A stretch of 64,000 bases of DNA from JABFRJ01 sp963847145 (GTDB lineage: Bacteria; Pseudomonadota; Alphaproteobacteria; Rhizobiales; Hyphomicrobiaceae). Below, piece after piece: positions 1 to 9,774 of this stretch (the first letter of the stretch is position 1; each line of letters starts with the position of its first letter). Location of the stretch: positions 62,001 through 126,000 of the forward strand of contig CAWJYN010000001.1 of the NCBI GenBank assembly GCA_963847145.1. The letters are read 5' to 3'. Made by a program: the position numbers and the translations under genes. Under the pieces are notes generated by a model that worked only from the letters and a program-made list of their open reading frames with translations, ran no database searches and was not told the DNA's origin.

Positions 1-103
1 GTGCCCTGAGATGCGCCCCGAGATGCGGCCTGTGGCGCCCTTTTCGGCTGCGGCGAACTGGACCATAGTCGGTGTCAAACCTTGATCCTCCGGAGATACA
101 ACT

Positions 104-1231
<1,128 letters not shown>

Positions 1232-1261
1232 GGTTGTTGAACCCACGAACGTTCAATGTAA

Positions 1262-1657
1262 ATGTCTCGGCATAACTCGATTGGTGCGACAGTGCGAACA
1301 ATGCAGCTGACTCAAACACAGCAGCCGGATACTTCCAAGGCAAGCGCTCCCGAGGATGCTCTTGGGTGCCTGAATTCGGTCATTGGTCTGCAATCATGCC
1401 GGGACCAATTTTCTCGAGCCGGCAGCGACCCACTTGCTAGAGCAGGGGTTCTTCGCGCCGTCGAGATCTGTTTCGAGAGGTCGTTCCCCGTTGGCACATC
1501 AATCGCAATCGATCTCGCCACATTCGACTACGTGCACGCCGCAACGAGAACGTCTGCGCTCAAAGCATTTGTCGGACGCTTCGGCCGCGATGCGGCAGGC
1601 TGGGCATTCGATGTCGGCAAGCCCATGGCCGTAGGTGGCGCTGCATGTCCGAGTTGA
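1262..1657 (+). CDS. hypothetical protein preceding the retropepsin-like gene
   Basis: A 131-residue reading frame (or about 118 residues from the ATG at 1301) of unknown family. No domain, signal peptide or membrane segment is evident. Its stop overlaps the start of the next gene by 13 bases, which suggests translational coupling and is the main reason to think it is real. No convincing ribosome binding site precedes either start. It could be a spurious frame. Confidence 0.3.
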   Translation: MSRHNSIGATVRTMQLTQTQQPDTSKASAPEDALGCLNSVIGLQSCRDQFSRAGSDPLARAGVLRAVEICFERSFPVGTSIAIDLATFDYVHAATRTSALKAFVGRFGRDAAGWAFDVGKPMAVGGAACPS

Positions 1658-2055
1658 TCGGAAGTCTCGACAACCGGCGGCGCCCATTGATGAGGGTTCC
1701 GGTGTCGGGCAAGGACGATCTACTCGCGATCATCGACACTGCGTTCACGGGCGAGTTACTGCTCGACGAGGATATTGCCCGAAGCGGGGGTGTCCTCGTA
1801 TTGGACGTCAGTGCCCAGATCGAACTCGGCGATGGCTCACACAAAGTCGTCAAACAAGGATTGCTCACCGTGACTTGGTTCGGCGAGGAGCGCGATGCAA
1901 CGGTCCAGATTGTAGCGCGCGACCCGACCACATCCGGGCGCCGGCCACGACAAGATGGCGAACCATTTGCATTGGTAGGAACCGAACTTCTCGCGCCTGA
2001 TATCCTGACCGTGAATTTCACCACAGCCGTTGTATCGGTCAAGCGCGCCGAGTGA
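1645..2055 (+). CDS. retropepsin-like (clan AA) aspartic protease domain protein
   Basis: A 136-residue protein with the single-lobe signature of bacterial retropepsin-like proteases: the catalytic-type motif IIDTAFTGELLL at about residues 29-40 (canonical DTG/DTA followed by a small and a hydrophobic residue), then beta-rich sequence and a C-terminal LVGTELLAPDILTV that fits the family's second glycine-containing strand (usually 'GxxLL'). Such proteins are expected to dimerise to form the active site. The natural substrate of these small prokaryotic members is not known. It overlaps the preceding hypothetical frame by 13 bases, a layout often seen for small two-gene modules. The family call is by motif only. 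Confidence 0.6.
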   Translation: MSELIGSLDNRRRPLMRVPVSGKDDLLAIIDTAFTGELLLDEDIARSGGVLVLDVSAQIELGDGSHKVVKQGLLTVTWFGEERDATVQIVARDPTTSGRRPRQDGEPFALVGTELLAPDILTVNFTTAVVSVKRAE

Positions 2056-2159
2056 TTGATCTGTGCGGTCGCATCACCGGCGTAGATGAACAACGGGCCG
2101 CCTTAAGGCGCCATCGCGCGGGCGTCGACGCGGGGAAATGCGGCCGCACGTCCGATGCT

Positions 2160-2231
2160 CGCGACGTGCGTCCGGTGGTGGCCTGCTCGCGACGGTTTCG
2201 ACGCAAATGAGACCGTTGTGGGTCAGGGCCA
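2160..2231. repeat. 72-bp direct repeat, copy 1 (upstream of the methyltransferase gene)
   Basis: Positions 2160-2231 match 3300-3371 in the same orientation with only two mismatches (2175 and 2181 against 3315 and 3321). The pair encloses the mmuM-like gene. The repeat is not coding in any convincing frame. Confidence 0.9.
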
Positions 2232-2329
2232 ATTGAGCGTATGACCTCGGCGCGAATTCATCTTCTTCTCTCTTCCGTTTCTGAGTACCGTTGCTGACTT
2301 TTGAATTGTGCCAGTAGAGGAAATTGCCA

Positions 2330-3280
2330 ATGCCTCGCTACCGCAATCAGCTGCCTCAATTGTCCGGTGACATTTTCCTGGCCGACGCGGGCGTCGAGAC
2401 CGATCTCATCTTCAACCACGGGATCGAGATCCGCGAGTTCGCGGCTCACACGTTGCTGCCGATACCGGACGGGCGGGCAGCCTTGTCGCGCTACTTCGAG
2501 GGTTTTCTCGCGCTGGCCAATCAGCAGAACACCGGTTTCATTCTCGACACCGTGACGTGGAAGGCGCATCGGCATTGGGCAGAAAAACTCGGAGCGACGG
2601 ATGACGAGTTGAAAGCCGCGAACGAAGCTTGCGTTGGTTTCATCGCCGAGTTGCGGGCACGCTTCTCAGGCAATGCCAAGCCGATTGTCCTCAACGCCGT
2701 TATCGGGCCTCGTGGGGACGCGTATAAACCCGAAGCCGTCATCTCCATGGACAGTGCCGAGCAGTACTACGCGCAACAACTTGGCTGGCTGGCTGCGACT
2801 GAGGTGGACATGGTGTCGGCGCTCACCTTCAACCAGCCTGGCGAGGCTGCGGGGCTGGCGAAGGCGGCAAGCAAAGTTGGCCTGCCCGCCGTCATCTCCT
2901 TCACCGTCGAGACGAACGGCGCACTGCCCAACGGCCAGAGCCTTGCGGACGCCATCACCGAGGTTGATGCAGCCACTGGCCAATATCCAGCTTACTACAT
3001 GGTCAATTGCGCGCATCCTGATCACTTCGGCGGCGCCTTGCTGGATGCGCCATGGGCGCGACGCATCCGTGGCATTCGCGCTAACGCCTCACGTCAAAGC
3101 CATGCCGAGCTGGATGCGGCGCCAGAACTCGACGCGGGCAATCCGCACGAGCTTGCTCAGCAATACCGCGCGCTCGCCGATCGCATGCCATGGCTAAACG
3201 TGTTCGGCGGGTGCTGTGGTTCCGACCTCCGCCATGTTACTGAGATCGCCCGTGCGCTCCCAGGTCGCCGGACTGTCTGA
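2330..3280 (+). CDS. mmuM: homocysteine S-methyltransferase family protein
   Basis: A 316-residue protein of the zinc-dependent homocysteine S-methyltransferase (betaine-homocysteine/MmuM) TIM-barrel family. It would transfer a methyl group from S-methylmethionine or a related donor to homocysteine, giving methionine. The three zinc-binding cysteines are present: NCAHP (Cys227) and GGCCGS (Cys295, Cys296). The N-terminal LADAGVETDLIF matches the family's 'DGG.. T.L' entry strand. The ATG at 2330 is chosen over an in-frame TTG at 2324 because AGAGG sits 9 bases before it. The gene stands alone between two near-identical 72-bp direct repeats, suggesting duplication or insertion as a cassette. 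Methyl donor is inferred, not shown. Confidence 0.85.
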   Translation: MPRYRNQLPQLSGDIFLADAGVETDLIFNHGIEIREFAAHTLLPIPDGRAALSRYFEGFLALANQQNTGFILDTVTWKAHRHWAEKLGATDDELKAANEACVGFIAELRARFSGNAKPIVLNAVIGPRGDAYKPEAVISMDSAEQYYAQQLGWLAATEVDMVSALTFNQPGEAAGLAKAASKVGLPAVISFTVETNGALPNGQSLADAITEVDAATGQYPAYYMVNCAHPDHFGGALLDAPWARRIRGIRANASRQSHAELDAAPELDAGNPHELAQQYRALADRMPWLNVFGGCCGSDLRHVTEIARALPGRRTV

Positions 3281-3299
3281 AGCATCTCCGAAACATGTG

Positions 3300-3371
3300 C
3301 GCGACGTGCGTCCGCTGGTGACCTGCTCGCGACGGTTTCGACGCAAATGAGACCGTTGTGGGTCAGGGCCA
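3300..3371. repeat. 72-bp direct repeat, copy 2 (downstream of the methyltransferase gene)
   Basis: Second copy of the repeat at 2160-2231, same orientation, two mismatches, beginning 19 bases after the mmuM stop codon. Confidence 0.9.
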
Positions 3372-3398
3372 GGAGGAGACATCCGGCACACCCTCTAT

Positions 3399-3431
3399 TT
3401 GTCATTCTCGGGCTTGTCCCGAGGATGACAA
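3399..3431. repeat. REP-like palindrome, family A
   Basis: A 33-base near-perfect palindrome: 14-bp arms with one mismatch around CTTGT. The core CTCGGGCTTGTCCCGAG is shared with the two arms of the composite element at 12868-13006. It could also act as a bidirectional terminator between the convergent flanking genes. Confidence 0.8.
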
Positions 3432-3697
3432 GTTGAGAGCAGATGCAGGCGGCGAAGATGTCAGAGATGGGGCATAGCCCGCTGTCGAGAGCGGGTTGGT
3501 TGGGGATGTCCGGTGTCTGCTGACCGGGTGGTTGGGTTGGGAGCGACCGCATGTCATCGCTGGTGCCGCGCGACAGCGTGTTTTGCTCCGCGTTCAATGC
3601 GGCGAGAAGACTTCGGCATCAAACAGCAGCCTCAGGCGTCGTGGCGCGGGGGCGAGGAACATGCGCATGCGGCGGGTGCCAACCGCTTTCGCCGCAA

Positions 3698-4342
3698 TCA
3701 AATTTTCTGGTTGCTCTCGGGTGGCCCTGAGCGCGACGCCGATCGCTTGGTCCACACTCTTCGGTCAATCAAGACTTTCATCGTCGCCGCCAGGACCAGC
3801 GCGCACAGGGCCACCTTCGACACCGTCTCCATCGTCCCCTCGATGAGGAGGCCATGGACGACGCTGCCAACAACGATGACCACCGCGAGACACGTATGAC
3901 CGATGCGCCACGTGCGCGGCCGCAGCCGCAACCGGTGGCGGAGTGCAGCTGAAAGCGCGGCTGCGAAAACGGCCCACATGGCCATCACACCCCAGGCCGA
4001 GAAGGGCGTTGGCGATGCGAAGAGAAGAGCGTCAACCACGTCCGGCGCGCTGGTGATCCAAAGACCTCCGACGTGGATAACGACCGCCACCACGAGCGCG
4101 CCGCCAATCCATTGATGCGCACGCCGTCCGCGATGCGCCTGCAGTCCTGGCAGGTAGCCGCCGATGAGCATGGGTTGGACGAGCAAGAGAGCCAATGCGA
4201 CGACCCCTGCTAATCCGGCTGCGATGTAGACCGGGTGACGCCATGCGAGCAGCGGACTGGCCACTGCGGCGGCGACCGGCACGGCAATGGCGGCCACGAG
4301 GGCGGCCCAGAGCAGGATCACCCTGGCCCATGTCTGCTCCAT
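3698..4342 (-). CDS. ferric-reductase-like transmembrane protein
   Basis: A 214-residue integral membrane protein with about six hydrophobic segments and several intramembrane histidines (AHQWIGG, VVIHVGG, RIGHTC, VVHGLL), the pattern of the heme-b ferric-reductase-like transmembrane domain (the MsrQ/NOX cytochrome superfamily). It lacks attached FAD and NAD domains, so it would only pass electrons across the membrane. It lies 14 bases downstream of a gene for a Tat-exported protein and is probably co-transcribed with it, implying that it delivers electrons to, or anchors, that periplasmic partner. The partner is not MsrP. Family fairly secure, function inferred. Confidence 0.7.
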   Translation of the reverse strand: MEQTWARVILLWAALVAAIAVPVAAAVASPLLAWRHPVYIAAGLAGVVALALLLVQPMLIGGYLPGLQAHRGRRAHQWIGGALVVAVVIHVGGLWITSAPDVVDALLFASPTPFSAWGVMAMWAVFAAALSAALRHRLRLRPRTWRIGHTCLAVVIVVGSVVHGLLIEGTMETVSKVALCALVLAATMKVLIDRRVWTKRSASRSGPPESNQKI

Positions 4343-4356
4343 TGAACCGAACCCGA

Positions 4357-4845
4357 TCAGACCGGCTGGAGGACAAAGTGCGCTTCGAGGCTGGTGGCTT
4401 TTGCGCTGGCCATGACGGGTCGTAAAAAGACGGTTTCAAAGCCGCCACTGTCATAGGCAAGGTGCCCATGCGGTTGGCCAAAGGCCGGGACGATCTGCGG
4501 CATCTCCAGACGGAACACCCCGGCCGCATCCGTCAGCGTGGCGCCATGGCTGCGCTGGTCTGCCTCATAGCCTTCGGTGGTGTGTGCCCAGATTTGGATG
4601 CGCCGGCCCGCCAGCGGAGCCCCATCGCCTGCGCGGCGCACGGTGCCCGTCATCCAGAAGCCCCCGCCGCCAATCCGGTCCACGATGGGAGCGCCTGCGC
4701 GGTAGTTGTTGGAGCCGCCGCGCATCGTGCGGGTCGGTGCGAGGACTTGCGCCTGGGCGGGGCCGAGGAGGCCGGACACACCGGTTGCTACCATGGAGCC
4801 AGCAGCGGCGAGAAGATTACGGCGGTTGAGCAGGACGTTCGACAC
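4357..4845 (-). CDS. Tat-exported intradiol-dioxygenase-like protein
   Basis: A 162-residue protein from a GTG start at 4845, preceded by a good GGGGA site; a TTG further upstream is less likely. The N-terminus NRRNLLAAAG plus a hydrophobic stretch ending in AQA is a twin-arginine signal peptide. The mature part resembles the transthyretin-like fold of intradiol ring-cleavage dioxygenases: IQIWAHTTEGYE, LTDAAGVFRLEMP and QPHGHLAY give Tyr and two His at the places where the family binds iron. It is shorter than true catechol dioxygenases (about 230 or more residues), so catalysis is uncertain. Co-transcribed with the ferric-reductase-like gene. Confidence 0.65.
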   Translation of the reverse strand: MSNVLLNRRNLLAAAGSMVATGVSGLLGPAQAQVLAPTRTMRGGSNNYRAGAPIVDRIGGGGFWMTGTVRRAGDGAPLAGRRIQIWAHTTEGYEADQRSHGATLTDAAGVFRLEMPQIVPAFGQPHGHLAYDSGGFETVFLRPVMASAKATSLEAHFVLQPV

Positions 4846-4979
4846 GGAGCTTCCCCTGAACAAGGGTTTACTTGCGCGGCCGGTTTCAACGCACCGGACG
4901 CCACAATGACCTTAGCGCGGATGTGACCCAATCCCAACTGATGTTGGCAAATGTGTGGACGCCGCGGCCCGGAAGCCCT

Positions 4980-5432
4980 CTAAGGCGTCATGGCGCGGGC
5001 GTCGAAGTTCATGCGGATGCGGCGGGTGCCGGCGTCGAAGGCGTCGACCGGCAGATTGGCGAAGGGCGCGCAGGCTTGGATGGCGCGCGTTGCGGACTGC
5101 GCCAGGGCCACCGGGGTTGGTTCGCCACGGCGGGTGACGATACGGGGCGCGCCAACGAGGGTGCCGTTGCGCTTGAGATCGAACTCGATTTGAACCGTCC
5201 GCTTGGATGCGGCCAGCGTGGCGGCATCAACCGACCAGCACTTGGCGATGGCAGGGCGAAGCTGTTGTAAGAGGAGTGTTTCGGCGGCTCTGGCAGCGGC
5301 TGCAGGTGCAGCTGGGGCCGGTGCAGCTGGGGCTGGCGCGGCCCCTTGGGGCCATGCTGGCACGGAGGCCATTGCCAAGACGACAAGCGTGGCACACGTG
5401 CGCTGTCCGCGACGGCGTGGGACTGTGATCAT
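4980..5432 (-). CDS. exported TolA/TonB C-terminal-like protein
   Basis: A 150-residue protein: basic start, hydrophobic signal segment (residues about 12-28, ending VPAWPQG), an Ala/Pro-rich linker, then a 100-residue domain. That domain (IAKCWSVDAATLAAS..VQIEFDLKRNGTLVG..ALAQSATRAIQACAPF..RIRMNFDARAM) matches the pattern of the alphaproteobacterial TolA C-terminal domain, including the two cysteines that normally pair. It lacks the N-terminal TM anchor and long helical rod of TolA. It starts 12 bases after the YjdM-like gene. Probably a periplasmic envelope protein; partner unknown. Confidence 0.6.
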   Translation of the reverse strand: MITVPRRRGQRTCATLVVLAMASVPAWPQGAAPAPAAPAPAAPAAAARAAETLLLQQLRPAIAKCWSVDAATLAASKRTVQIEFDLKRNGTLVGAPRIVTRRGEPTPVALAQSATRAIQACAPFANLPVDAFDAGTRRIRMNFDARAMTP

Positions 5433-5444
5433 CGGGAATACCGC

Positions 5445-5666
5445 TCAGGCCTTCTTGAGAAATTCGGTTTTCAGGACCACCGTATTGCGCCCGGCGCCGG
5501 CTTCGATAACGGCTGCGTCGCCGGTGAGGCGGATCTTTTTGAAGATGGTGCCGCGCTTGAGCACATCGGATGCGCCTTTGACCTTGAGGTCTTTGATGAC
5601 CTGAACGCTATCGCCGTCCTTGAGCTGCTGGCCGTTGCTGTCCTTGACGACGATGTCTTCGCTCAT
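5445..5666 (-). CDS. alkylphosphonate utilization protein (YjdM/PhnA C-terminal domain)
   Basis: A 73-residue protein starting MSEDIVVKDSNG and ending VLKTEFLKKA. It corresponds to the C-terminal SH3-like domain of YjdM (PhnA): DGDSVQVIKDLKVKG, KRGTIFKKIRLTGD, then NTVVLKTEFLKK. The N-terminal zinc ribbon of the E. coli protein is absent, as in many alphaproteobacterial homologues. Despite the name, no role in phosphonate metabolism is established. The start at 5666 is preferred to an upstream start that would add 23 unrelated residues read through the terminator hairpin. Confidence 0.8.
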   Translation of the reverse strand: MSEDIVVKDSNGQQLKDGDSVQVIKDLKVKGASDVLKRGTIFKKIRLTGDAAVIEAGAGRNTVVLKTEFLKKA

Positions 5667-5703
5667 GGGCCCATCCTCACAGTGACGCTGCAGCTCAAAC
5701 GTA

Positions 5704-5730
5704 AGAAGCCCGGCTGCGTGCCGGGCTTCT
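5704..5730 (-). terminator. factor-independent terminator-like hairpin after the Tim44-like gene
   Basis: Perfect 11-bp inverted repeat AGAAGCCCGGC / GCCGGGCTTCT around a 5-base loop. It lies just beyond the stop codon of the Tim44-like gene on the minus strand. The following T tract is short. Confidence 0.7.
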
Positions 5731-5778
5731 AGCATGATTGAGCAGGTTTCTATCAGGCCATGCTTTCAGGCCACGCTC

Positions 5779-6742
5779 TTAGGCCTGCTGGATCGCGCTG
5801 AGTTCCCACTGGTTCGGCTTGCCACCGAGCGGACGGCGGAAGGTCCAGAGTTCGGTTGATTCCTGCGGCACCGAGGCGTTGCCAGACACGAGGCGGCCGG
5901 AGGCCACTTCGACCATCTTATCGACGAGCGAGAAGCGCATCGCGACGGTGGCGTACTCGTCGCGCTCTTCGCGCCAGGATTTCGGACAGGTCGCCCTGCA
6001 GCAGCTTAGGCGAGGAAATCTCGTTGCGGACGCCTTTGCGGGCGTTGGTTGCGAGATCGCCAGCGAAGTACGACAGCATTTCCGGCGTTACCCGGTCGCC
6101 GAGTGCATTCTGATCGCCGCGGCCGTAGGCAAGCTGGATTTCGCCCAGCAAACGCTCGAACGCGTTGAAGTCGTCGGCCGAGATGACGAGCGCAGGAGCG
6201 CCGCCGCCGGCAACAGCCGAGGCTGCGCGGAAGTTAGCATCCTGGGGGCGCTGGACGGGTGCGGCATTGCGTGCCGTGGCGAGTGCCGGTGCGCCGCCAC
6301 CGAAGCGGTTGCGGATGAAGTTGAAAGCAAGGAACAGCAGGCCGCCGATGAGGGCTGCTTGCAGAATGAAACCGAGGCCGCTGGCGAGGGCGCCGGCGCC
6401 GAAGATGCTGGCCAGGCCGGCACCGATGAGGCCGCCCATCAACAGGCCGCGCATGCCGCCGAACATCGAGGGCTTCGCAGCGGTTGCAGCTGCTGCAGCG
6501 GTCGCGCCGGCGGCCGGAGCCTTGGCGGCGGCGCCGGGTTGCGTCATGGAGCGATCCATGGGGGCTGCGGCTTTCGGGGCGGTATTGGTTGTCGGCGGCG
6601 TCGAGTAGGTGTTGCCACCGCGGCTGCCGGAGTTACTGCCGCCGCCAACCTTGGCGTTCGCCAGATCGACGGAGACGAGGCCGAATGCGGCCAGACCGGC
6701 CACAACGGCGGTCGCGCGCTTGAGCCCAGTAAGATGGAACAT
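5779..6742 (-). pseudogene. Tim44-like domain protein, frameshifted
   Basis: Start ATG at 6742 with GGAGGG upstream. Signal peptide-like N-terminus (ending DLANAKV), a Gly/Ala-rich stretch with a hydrophobic helix pair (GGLIGAGLASIFGAG.., ..QAALIGGLLFLAFNF) and a C-terminal Tim44/MBA1-like domain (DDFNAFERLLGEIQLAYGRG onwards). The frame breaks at about 5980-5982: one extra base in a three-base run turns GAA-TCC-TGG into GAAATCCTGG. Past it, the correct frame continues WREERDEYATVAMRF to SAIQQA and a TAA at 5779. Restoring one base gives a protein of about 320 residues, normal for these inner-membrane-anchored alphaproteobacterial proteins. Sequencing error or recent mutation cannot be told apart here. 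Confidence 0.8.
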
Positions 6743-7047
6743 GAGACACCCTCCGAAGATTTTTGAAGTCTTGACTGTTGGAGGGCGTAGTTCACCCTCA
6801 TGGCGGGAACATGGTAGCGGCGGTGCCTCGCGTCCAGAGGGGACAGGAACGGCCGCACAAATAAATAATCTGGAAACATGAACAATAAGAGAACGTCTGG
6901 CGGCTTGTGCCGGCATTGCCGTGGCCGCGCTAGGTGAAACCGCTCGGCGGCAGCGACGAACAGCCTTTTGCGCCGGAGGCCGCCGATGCGGTATGGGCTC
7001 GGCGCACGTTGTGACAGTCGAACTCCCCGATCTCGAAAGGCCTTTCC
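6743..7047. other. divergent promoter region between Tim44-like gene and ppdK
   Basis: 305 bases separating divergent genes. The Tim44 side contains CCCTCC at 6749-6754 (SD on the minus strand) and its complement GGAGGG at 6780-6785, able to form a 6-bp stem that would hide the Tim44 ribosome binding site. An AT-rich patch at about 6857-6892 is a plausible promoter zone. No additional gene seen. Confidence 0.5.
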
Positions 7048-9759
7048 ATGAGCGCGCACCCAACCGCAGCTGCCAAGTGGGTCTATGCATTTGGTGGCGG
7101 GCGGGCTGATGGGGCGGCACATCTGAAGAACCTGCTCGGCGGTAAGGGCGCAAATCTGGCCGAGATGAGTGCGCTGGGGCTGCCGGTGCCGCCAGGTTTC
7201 ACGATCACAACCGAGGTGTGCAGCGCCTTTTATGACAACGGCCGCATATTCCCCGCGGCGCTCGCAGCACAAGTCGATGCGGCGCTGGAGCATATCGGCG
7301 CGTCGGTCGGTGCCACGTTCGGCGACCTGGATAAGCCCTTGTTGGTCTCCGTGCGCTCCGGTGCGCGGGCGTCGATGCCGGGCATGATGGATACCATCCT
7401 CAACCTCGGGCTCAATGACGAGACAGTCGAGGCGTTGGCGAAGCGCAGCGGCGACACGCGCTTCGCCTATGACAGCTACCGCCGCTTCATCGCCATGTAT
7501 TCCAGCGTGGTGCTCGATCTGGACCATGGCACGTTCGAAGATATTTTGGAGAACCACAAAAATCTCAACGGCCAGATGGGCGACACCGAACTGGGGCCCG
7601 ACGACTGGCTCGATGTGATCGATGGTTTCAAGGCGGCCGTGCAATCAGCCACCGGCAAACCGTTTCCGCAGAATACGCGTGATCAGCTGTGGGGCGCGAT
7701 TGGTGCGGTGTTTGGGTCGTGGCGCAATGATCGCGCGATCAGCTACCGGCGCATGTACGACATTCCCGACAGTTGGGGCACCGCCGTCAATGTGCAAGCG
7801 ATGGTGTTTGGCAATCGCGGCGAAACCAGCGCGACGGGCGTTGCGTTCACGCGCAATCCGTCGACCGGTGAGAATGCACTCTATGGCGAGTTCCTGGTCA
7901 ATGCGCAGGGTGAAGACGTGGTGGCTGGCATCCGCACGCCGCAACCGCTGACCGAGGTCGCGCGTACAGAGGCTGGCGAGACGTTGCCGTCGCTGGAAGC
8001 GCTGATGCCAGCGACATTCGGCGAACTCACCGCCATCTTCGCGCGGCTCGAAGGCCACTACCGCGACATGCAGGACATCGAGTTCACCATCCAGGAAGGC
8101 AAGCTCTGGATGCTGCAGACGCGGGCTGGCAAGCGTACCGCGAAAGCAGCACTGAAGATCGCCGTCGATCTTGTCGCTGAGGGCGTGCTGAAGCCAGACG
8201 AAGCGTTGCTGCGCATTGAGCCGTCGTCATTGGATCAATTGCTGCATCCGACGATCGATCCCAAAGCGCACAAGGTGGTGATCACGCAAGGGCTGCCGGC
8301 GTCGCCAGGCGCTGCATCCGGTGAGATCGTGTTCGACAGCCATGAGGCCAAGGCGCGCAAGGCGGCGGGGCACAGTGTGATCCTGGTGCGCGAGGAAACC
8401 AGCCCCGAAGATATCGAGGGCATGGTGGCGGCGGCCGGCATTCTGACCGCGCGCGGCGGCATGACGAGCCACGCGGCCGTGGTGGCGCGCGGGATGGGAC
8501 GGCCGTGCGTGTGCGGTGCCGGTTCACTGCGGATCGATGCAGCGGCCGGTGTGATCAATGTACTTGGCAAGCAGCTGAAGCGGGGGCAGATCATCACCAT
8601 CGATGGTGCGACGGGTGAGGTGATCGACGGCCAGGTGCGCATGCGTGAGCCAGAACTCAGCGGCGATTTCGGCACGGTGATGGCGTGGGCCGACAAGGCG
8701 CGCACGCTTGGCATTCGTGCCAATGCCGACACGCCGCGCGATGCCAAGGCTGCGCGTGACTTTGGCGCGGAGGGTATCGGCCTGTGCCGCACGGAGCATA
8801 TGTTCTTTGAGAAGGATCGCATTCTCGCCGTGCGCGAGATGATCTGCGCCGACGATGAGAAGGGCCGCCGCAAGGCGCTGGCCAAGATCCTGCCGATGCA
8901 GCGGGCGGACTTTGCCAAGCTGTTTGAGATCATGGCCGGTCTGCCGGTGACGATCCGGCTGCTGGATCCGCCGCTGCATGAATTCCTGCCGCATGCGGAG
9001 GCTGAGATGGCGCCGGTGGCGGCGGAGCTCGGCACGACGGTTGCGAAGCTCAAGTCGCGCGTGGCCGAACTGCAGGAGGTCAACCCGATGCTCGGCTTCC
9101 GCGGTTGCCGGTTGGCGATCCGCTATCCGGAAATCACTGAGATGCAGGCGCGCGCAATATTCGAGGCGGCTGTCGCTGTGGCGAAATCCAGCGGCAAGCA
9201 AGTCGACCCGGAAGTGATGATCCCGCTGGTGGCCTATCGCACGGAGTACGATGCGCTGGCCAAGGTGATCCGCGCAGCAGGGCTTGCTGTGGAGAAAGAA
9301 ACGGGCGCGACGTTGACCTACACGATCGGAACGATGATCGAGCTGCCGCGGGCTTGCTTGAAAGCGGACGAGATTGCTGGCGGCGCCGATGGCGCGGAGT
9401 TCTTCTCGTTCGGCACCAACGATCTGACGCAGACGTGCTTGGGTCTGTCACGCGATGATGCGGCGCCGATCCTCGGCAACTACGTCGAGCGTGGGATTTT
9501 CGAGGTCGACCCGTTCGTGTCGATCGATCAGGACGGCGTCGGCGCGCTGGTGGTGATGGGCGTCGCCAAGGGCCGTGCGGCGCGGCCGGGTTTGAAGATC
9601 GGCATCTGCGGCGAGCACGGCGGCGATCCGGCATCGGTGGCGTTCTTCCACCGCGCGGGCTTGGACTATGTGTCGTGCTCCCCGTTCCGGGTGCCGGTGG
9701 CGAGGTTGGCTGCGGCGCAAGCGGCGCTGCGCGGCGACGCGCCGAAGAGTGAGGCGTGA
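7048..9759 (+). CDS. ppdK: pyruvate, phosphate dikinase
   Basis: 903 residues, full length for PPDK. It interconverts pyruvate + ATP + phosphate and phosphoenolpyruvate + AMP + pyrophosphate in the cytosol. Domains in order: N-terminal ATP-grasp (GGKGANLAEM near residue 32; SVRSGARASMPGMMDT near 110), the swivelling phosphohistidine domain (GGMTSHAAVVARG, phospho-acceptor His475), and the C-terminal TIM barrel with catalytic GICGEHGGD (Cys854). PPi made or consumed here links to the H+-pumping pyrophosphatase at 35869-38040. The start MSAHPTAAAKWVYAFGGG is consistent with the family. A hypothetical gene follows after 15 bases. Confidence 0.96.
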   Translation: MSAHPTAAAKWVYAFGGGRADGAAHLKNLLGGKGANLAEMSALGLPVPPGFTITTEVCSAFYDNGRIFPAALAAQVDAALEHIGASVGATFGDLDKPLLVSVRSGARASMPGMMDTILNLGLNDETVEALAKRSGDTRFAYDSYRRFIAMYSSVVLDLDHGTFEDILENHKNLNGQMGDTELGPDDWLDVIDGFKAAVQSATGKPFPQNTRDQLWGAIGAVFGSWRNDRAISYRRMYDIPDSWGTAVNVQAMVFGNRGETSATGVAFTRNPSTGENALYGEFLVNAQGEDVVAGIRTPQPLTEVARTEAGETLPSLEALMPATFGELTAIFARLEGHYRDMQDIEFTIQEGKLWMLQTRAGKRTAKAALKIAVDLVAEGVLKPDEALLRIEPSSLDQLLHPTIDPKAHKVVITQGLPASPGAASGEIVFDSHEAKARKAAGHSVILVREETSPEDIEGMVAAAGILTARGGMTSHAAVVARGMGRPCVCGAGSLRIDAAAGVINVLGKQLKRGQIITIDGATGEVIDGQVRMREPELSGDFGTVMAWADKARTLGIRANADTPRDAKAARDFGAEGIGLCRTEHMFFEKDRILAVREMICADDEKGRRKALAKILPMQRADFAKLFEIMAGLPVTIRLLDPPLHEFLPHAEAEMAPVAAELGTTVAKLKSRVAELQEVNPMLGFRGCRLAIRYPEITEMQARAIFEAAVAVAKSSGKQVDPEVMIPLVAYRTEYDALAKVIRAAGLAVEKETGATLTYTIGTMIELPRACLKADEIAGGADGAEFFSFGTNDLTQTCLGLSRDDAAPILGNYVERGIFEVDPFVSIDQDGVGALVVMGVAKGRAARPGLKIGICGEHGGDPASVAFFHRAGLDYVSCSPFRVPVARLAAAQAALRGDAPKSEA

Positions 9760-9774
9760 GGTGGGTACCTCGCC

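Larger units (their letters stand above)
3281..3697. other. intergenic region with two repeats
   Basis: Between the convergent mmuM-like gene and the ferric-reductase-like gene. It holds the second 72-bp direct repeat and a REP-like hairpin, followed by about 260 bases in which no supported gene or RNA was seen. Forward frames here are antisense or out of frame to the downstream gene and look spurious. Confidence 0.6.

Noticed and set aside
6544..7644. Long minus-strand frame across the ppdK start
   Set aside because: Antisense to ppdK and out of frame with the Tim44-like gene; no recognisable motif.
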